NCBI RefSeq assembly: GCF_001922585.1
Contig: NZ_MRBS01000008.1
Location: 162,019 to 226,018 of the forward strand
Direction: 5' to 3'
DNA: 64,000 nucleotides
Source: Pantoea sp. 1.19
GTDB taxonomy: Bacteria > Pseudomonadota > Gammaproteobacteria > Enterobacterales > Enterobacteriaceae
Positions 60,929 to 64,000 of the stretch are shown one piece after another. The position numbers were made by a program, and so were the translations under genes. The notes under the pieces are model-generated. The model had not been told where the DNA came from, did not search any database, and worked only from the letters and a program-made list of their open reading frames with translations. Numbering within the stretch: the stretch's first letter is position 1; every line of letters begins with the position of its first letter.

Positions 60929-61670
60929 CGATGATGGCATCCATGCCCCGGGCATTCAGGCGCTGGCCACCGCGCTGCGCGAGTTTGCCGCGGTGCAGGT
61001 GGTGGCGCCGGATCGTAACCGCAGCGGAGCATCGAATTCGCTGACGCTGGAGTCGCCGCTGCGTACCTTTACCTTCCCGAATGGCGACATTGCCGTGCAG
61101 GGTGGCACCCCTACCGACTGCGTGTTTCTCGGCGTCAACGCGCTGATGCAGCCGCGCCCGGATATCGTGGTTTCCGGCATCAACGCCGGCCCGAATCTGG
61201 GCGACGATGTTATCTATTCCGGCACGGTGGCCGCGGCGACAGAGGGACGGCATCTGGGGCTGCCGGCGCTGGCGGTCTCGCTGAACGGTTATCAACACTA
61301 CGATAGCGCCGCGGCGGTGACCGCCAGGCTGCTGCGGGCGCTGCAGCGTGAACCGCTGCGCACCGGGCGCATTCTGAACGTCAACGTGCCGGATCTGCCG
61401 CTGGCCGATATCAAGGGCATTCGCGTCACCCGCTGCGGCAGCCGTCATCCGGCAGACAGCGTGATTGCTGAACGCGATCCGCGCGGATCCCCCCTGTACT
61501 GGATTGGCCCGCCGGGCGAACAGTTTGATGCCGGACCGGATACCGATTTTGCCGCGGTCGCGGCGGGGTACGTGTCGGTCACCGCGCTGCAGGTGGATCT
61601 CACCGCGCACGCGGCGCAGGAGGTCTTGGGCGACTGGTTGCAGCTGGCCGGGGTGACGGAGGGATGGTGA
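60909..61670 (+). CDS. surE: 5'/3'-nucleotidase SurE
   Basis: Metal-dependent phosphatase acting on nucleoside monophosphates and polyphosphate, linked to stationary-phase survival. 253 residues: [13 protein letters not shown] with the metal aspartates, [13 protein letters not shown], and [20 protein letters not shown] split at the active site. Starts inside truD (ATG 60909) and overlaps pcm by 7 bp. Confidence 0.96.
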   Translation: MRILLSNDDGIHAPGIQALATALREFAAVQVVAPDRNRSGASNSLTLESPLRTFTFPNGDIAVQGGTPTDCVFLGVNALMQPRPDIVVSGINAGPNLGDDVIYSGTVAAATEGRHLGLPALAVSLNGYQHYDSAAAVTARLLRALQREPLRTGRILNVNVPDLPLADIKGIRVTRCGSRHPADSVIAERDPRGSPLYWIGPPGEQFDAGPDTDFAAVAAGYVSVTALQVDLTAHAAQEVLGDWLQLAGVTEGW

Positions 61671-62296
61671 ACCGTCGCGTGCAGGCGCTGATTGCCCTGC
61701 TGCGCCAGCAGGGGATTGATGATGAACGGCTGCTGCAGGCGATTGAAGCCGTGCCGCGCGAGCGTTTCATTGACGAAGCCTTCGAGCACAAGGCCTGGGA
61801 CAATATGGCGCTGCCCATCGGCTCCGGTCAGACCATCTCGCAGCCCTATATCGTGGCCAAAATGACCTCGCTGCTCGGGCTGACGCCACGCTCCCGGGTG
61901 CTGGAGATCGGTACCGGATCTGGCTACCAGACCGCCGTGCTGGCCCACCTGGTGGATCACGTCTATTCGGTGGAGCGGATTAAAGGGCTGCAGTGGCAGG
62001 CCAAACGGCGGCTGAAGCAGCTGGATCTGCACAATGTCTCCACCCGTCACGGCGACGGCTGGGCGGGCTGGCCCTCGCGCGGTCCGTTTGACGCTATCAT
62101 CGTTACCGCCGCGCCCGAGGCGGTGCCCGAGGCGCTGATGGCGCAGCTGGCCGACGGCGGGGTGATGGTGTTGCCGGTGGGCGAACAGCAGCAGCAGCAG
62201 CACCTGCAGCGCATTATCCGCCGCGATGAGGGATTTGCTGCTGAGGTGATAGAACCGGTGCGTTTTGTCCCGCTGGTCAAGGGCGACCTGGCCTGA
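61664..62296 (+). CDS. pcm: Protein-L-isoaspartate O-methyltransferase
   Basis: Repairs isoaspartyl residues in aged proteins with SAM. 210 residues: [34 protein letters not shown] and [14 protein letters not shown]. The glutamine run EQQQQQHLQ in the C-terminal third is a low-complexity expansion absent from E. coli Pcm. ATG at 61664 overlapping the surE stop. Confidence 0.95.
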   Translation: MVNRRVQALIALLRQQGIDDERLLQAIEAVPRERFIDEAFEHKAWDNMALPIGSGQTISQPYIVAKMTSLLGLTPRSRVLEIGTGSGYQTAVLAHLVDHVYSVERIKGLQWQAKRRLKQLDLHNVSTRHGDGWAGWPSRGPFDAIIVTAAPEAVPEALMAQLADGGVMVLPVGEQQQQQHLQRIIRRDEGFAAEVIEPVRFVPLVKGDLA

Positions 62297-62488
62297 TGCG
62301 GCGACGCTCAGCCTGGGCGTTGGCGTAACTCATTATTTTTCACAACTGTTTCGTGGCCTGCCTGTGCCGATGTTGCTAGACTCTCGGAAACTTCAGCCGG
62401 GCTGCGGCATCGCGCGGCCAGGCAAGCTTACGTTGCCGCGCCCGCTGGGCGCGATTGCATGTCACTGTTATGCCGTCTTGGGGGATAA

Positions 62489-63601
62489 ATGAGCACGGGA
62501 AGCCCAGAATTTACACTGCGCCGCATTGCGGCCGTCACGCTGATCGGTTTTTGGCTGGCTGGATGCAGCAGTGATAACACGCAGGCGCCGATCAGTAGCG
62601 TGAACGGCGGTGGAAGCGGCGGAATGCTGAACGGACAGGGCGCCACCGCTGGCGCTCCCCGCGCGTCCGCTACGGGGAACAGCGCGGCGCTGCCGACGCG
62701 TCCGGTCATTGGCGGGCAGCGCGGCGGCGCGGCGAGTGCCCAGCCGGTACCGCAGCAGAACGTGGTCACAGAAAACGGGCGCATCGTTTACAATCGCAGC
62801 TACGGCTCGATTCCGAAGGGCAGCTACAGCGGTGAAACCTACACGGTTAAACGCGGTGATACGCTGTTCTACATTGCCTGGATCACCGGCAACGACTTTC
62901 GCGATCTCGCCGAGCGTAACGCTATTCCGGCCCCCTACAGCCTGAACGTCGGCCAGCAGCTGCAGGTCACCACCGGCAGCGGTGCGACCCTGACCGGCGG
63001 CAACGCAATCACCGCGGCGGATGCCGGACAAACTGTGGCCGCTAATCCGGCTCCCGCGATACAAAATAAACCGGTTGCGGTTGCACGGCAGCCGGTTATT
63101 ACGTATTCTGAGGATTCAGATAATTCGGGCAGTGGTAAAATGCTGCCGTCCTCGGGGACAACTGTTGCAACGACGACAGCCCCGGTTACCGCACCCACCG
63201 TCAGTAGTACAACGAACAGCACCACGCCGGTAGGCAGCTGGCGTTGGCCGACTGACGGGAAGATCATCGATAACTTCTCTGCGTCCGAAGGGGGCAATAA
63301 AGGGATCGATATCGCCGGTTCGCGTGGTCAGCCCATCGTCGCGACAGCGTCAGGACGAGTGGTCTATGCCGGCAACGCGCTTCGGGGCTACGGTAATTTA
63401 ATTATCATCAAACATAATGATGATTATCTGAGTGCCTACGCCCATAACGACACCATGCTGGTCCGGGAACAACAGGAAGTGAAGGCGGGGCAAAAAATCG
63501 CAACCATGGGTAGCACCGGAACCAGCTCAGTACGTTTGCATTTTGAAATTCGTTACAAGGGGAAATCCGTAAACCCGCTGAGGTATTTGCCACAGCGATA
63601 A
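62489..63601 (+). CDS. nlpD: Lipoprotein NlpD, activator of AmiC
   Basis: Outer-membrane lipoprotein with a degenerate LytM domain that activates AmiC at the septum. 370 residues: signal peptide with lipobox LAGC (Cys26), Ser/Gly/Thr-rich linker, LysM domain (about 115-160, [17 protein letters not shown]), second linker, and an M23-like domain (about 250-370) with [16 protein letters not shown] and [12 protein letters not shown]. The zinc-ligand positions are degenerate, as in E. coli NlpD. The main rpoS promoter lies inside this gene. Confidence 0.95.
   Translation: MSTGSPEFTLRRIAAVTLIGFWLAGCSSDNTQAPISSVNGGGSGGMLNGQGATAGAPRASATGNSAALPTRPVIGGQRGGAASAQPVPQQNVVTENGRIVYNRSYGSIPKGSYSGETYTVKRGDTLFYIAWITGNDFRDLAERNAIPAPYSLNVGQQLQVTTGSGATLTGGNAITAADAGQTVAANPAPAIQNKPVAVARQPVITYSEDSDNSGSGKMLPSSGTTVATTTAPVTAPTVSSTTNSTTPVGSWRWPTDGKIIDNFSASEGGNKGIDIAGSRGQPIVATASGRVVYAGNALRGYGNLIIIKHNDDYLSAYAHNDTMLVREQQEVKAGQKIATMGSTGTSSVRLHFEIRYKGKSVNPLRYLPQR
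63081..63109 (+). promoter_or_regulatory. Main rpoS promoter within nlpD
   Basis: -35 TTGCAC (63081-63086), 17-bp spacer, -10 TATTCT (63104-63109). The start would be near 63116, giving a leader of about 535 nt. This agrees with E. coli, where the major rpoS transcript begins about 565 nt upstream inside nlpD. Confidence 0.7.
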
Positions 63602-63603
63602 CC

Positions 63604-63625
63604 GGCAGAACCCTGCAGTTCTGCC
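63604..63625 (+). promoter_or_regulatory. Hairpin in the rpoS leader
   Basis: GGCAGAAC (63604-63611), loop CCTGCA, GTTCTGCC (63618-63625), just past the nlpD stop and 26 bp before the rpoS ATG. It is part of the long rpoS 5' untranslated region that small RNAs and Hfq act on in E. coli. No T run, so not a terminator. Confidence 0.5.
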
Positions 63626-63651
63626 CTGGGAGTCACGGGTAGGAGCCGCTT

Positions 63652-64000
63652 ATGAGCCAGAATACGCTGAAAGTAAATGAGTTACATGATGATGCGGAAT
63701 TCGACGAAAACGGAACTGAGAATTTTGACGAGAAGGCGCTCGTCGGAAGCGAACCTGTTGATAATGATGTAGCAGAAGATGAGTTGTTGTCACAGGGAGC
63801 CTCGCAGCGCGTTTTAGATGCGACTCAGCTCTATCTGGGGGAGATTGGCTACTCCCCTTTGCTCACCGCGGAAGAAGAAGTGCTCTTCGCCCGCCGTGCG
63901 CTGCGAGGTGATGTTGCATCACGTCGTCGCATGATCGAAAGTAACTTACGCCTGGTGGTGAAGATTGCCCGACGTTACAGTAATCGCGGTCTGGCCCTGC
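63652..64000 (+). CDS. rpoS: RNA polymerase sigma factor RpoS, 5' part
   Basis: General stress and stationary-phase sigma factor. 116 codons visible of about 330; the rest is beyond the window. [23 protein letters not shown], split at the acidic N-terminal region 1.1, is typical, and region 1.2/2.1 follows ([47 protein letters not shown]). TAGGAG 8 bp before the ATG. Confidence 0.96.
   Translation, partial: MSQNTLKVNELHDDAEFDENGTENFDEKALVGSEPVDNDVAEDELLSQGASQRVLDATQLYLGEIGYSPLLTAEEEVLFARRALRGDVASRRRMIESNLRLVVKIARRYSNRGLAL

Overview
The window is chromosomal DNA of a gammaproteobacterium of the order Enterobacterales. The protein sequences sit closest, from memory, to Erwiniaceae such as Pantoea, Erwinia or Mixta; this family placement is inference. 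The backbone order (argA, amiC, three initiator tRNAs, mltA, tcdA, csdE-csdA, gcvB/gcvA, rlmM, xni, ppnN, queF, syd, csrB, truC, yqcA ... barA, rlmD, relA, mazG, pyrG, eno, queE, queD, cysJIH ... cysDNC, ftsB, ispDF, truD, surE, pcm, nlpD, rpoS) is the same as in the E. coli argA-to-rpoS segment. The DNA is GC-rich and densely coding, with no rRNA, CRISPR array, insertion sequence or prophage that I can see.

Region by region: 1-15.5 kb is conserved housekeeping DNA holding two regulatory RNAs found by sequence alone, GcvB (minus strand, about 6745-6959) and CsrB (plus strand, about 13556-13874). 15.5-31.9 kb lies between yqcA and barA, the slot that holds the glucarate genes in E. coli. Here it carries a secreted protein of unknown function, a complete 3-dehydroshikimate/protocatechuate catabolic cluster, a glycerate kinase and an exported oxalate decarboxylase. 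31.9-42.7 kb returns to backbone (barA, rlmD, relA, mazG, pyrG, eno), interrupted by a tenfold 8-bp tandem repeat just upstream of pyrG. 42.7-45.3 kb holds an aromatic-acid-type transporter plus queE and queD. 45.5-55.9 kb is the assimilatory sulfate reduction region (cysJIH and cysGDNC), split by an AT-rich stretch and a FeeM-like acyltransferase gene, where E. coli has its CRISPR-Cas locus. 55.9-58.2 kb is a polar amino acid ABC transporter. 58.3-64 kb is ftsB-ispDF-truD-surE-pcm-nlpD-rpoS.

How the genes work together: QuiC turns 3-dehydroshikimate into protocatechuate. PcaHG, PcaB, the PcaD-PcaC fusion, PcaIJ and PcaF take this to succinyl-CoA and acetyl-CoA, and a PcaK-like transporter brings in substrate. 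The pcaIJFB-pcaDC promoter and the pcaK promoter carry near-identical dyads at the same position relative to the -35 box, so the adjacent IclR-type regulator probably activates both. BarA (kinase) and CsrB (the RNA output of the BarA-UvrY circuit) are both here, with a GacA/UvrY box upstream of csrB. cysGDNC and cysJIH together encode sulfate activation, reduction and the siroheme needed by CysI. QueD, QueE and QueF supply three of the steps of queuosine synthesis.

Most likely places for something undescribed: the FeeM-like acyltransferase with its AT-rich leader (49.85-50.87 kb), the shared IclR operator system, a short leader reading frame coupled to cysJ, the 8-bp repeat at pyrG, a degraded duplication of the pcaDC 3' end, and the unknown secreted protein at 15.55 kb.
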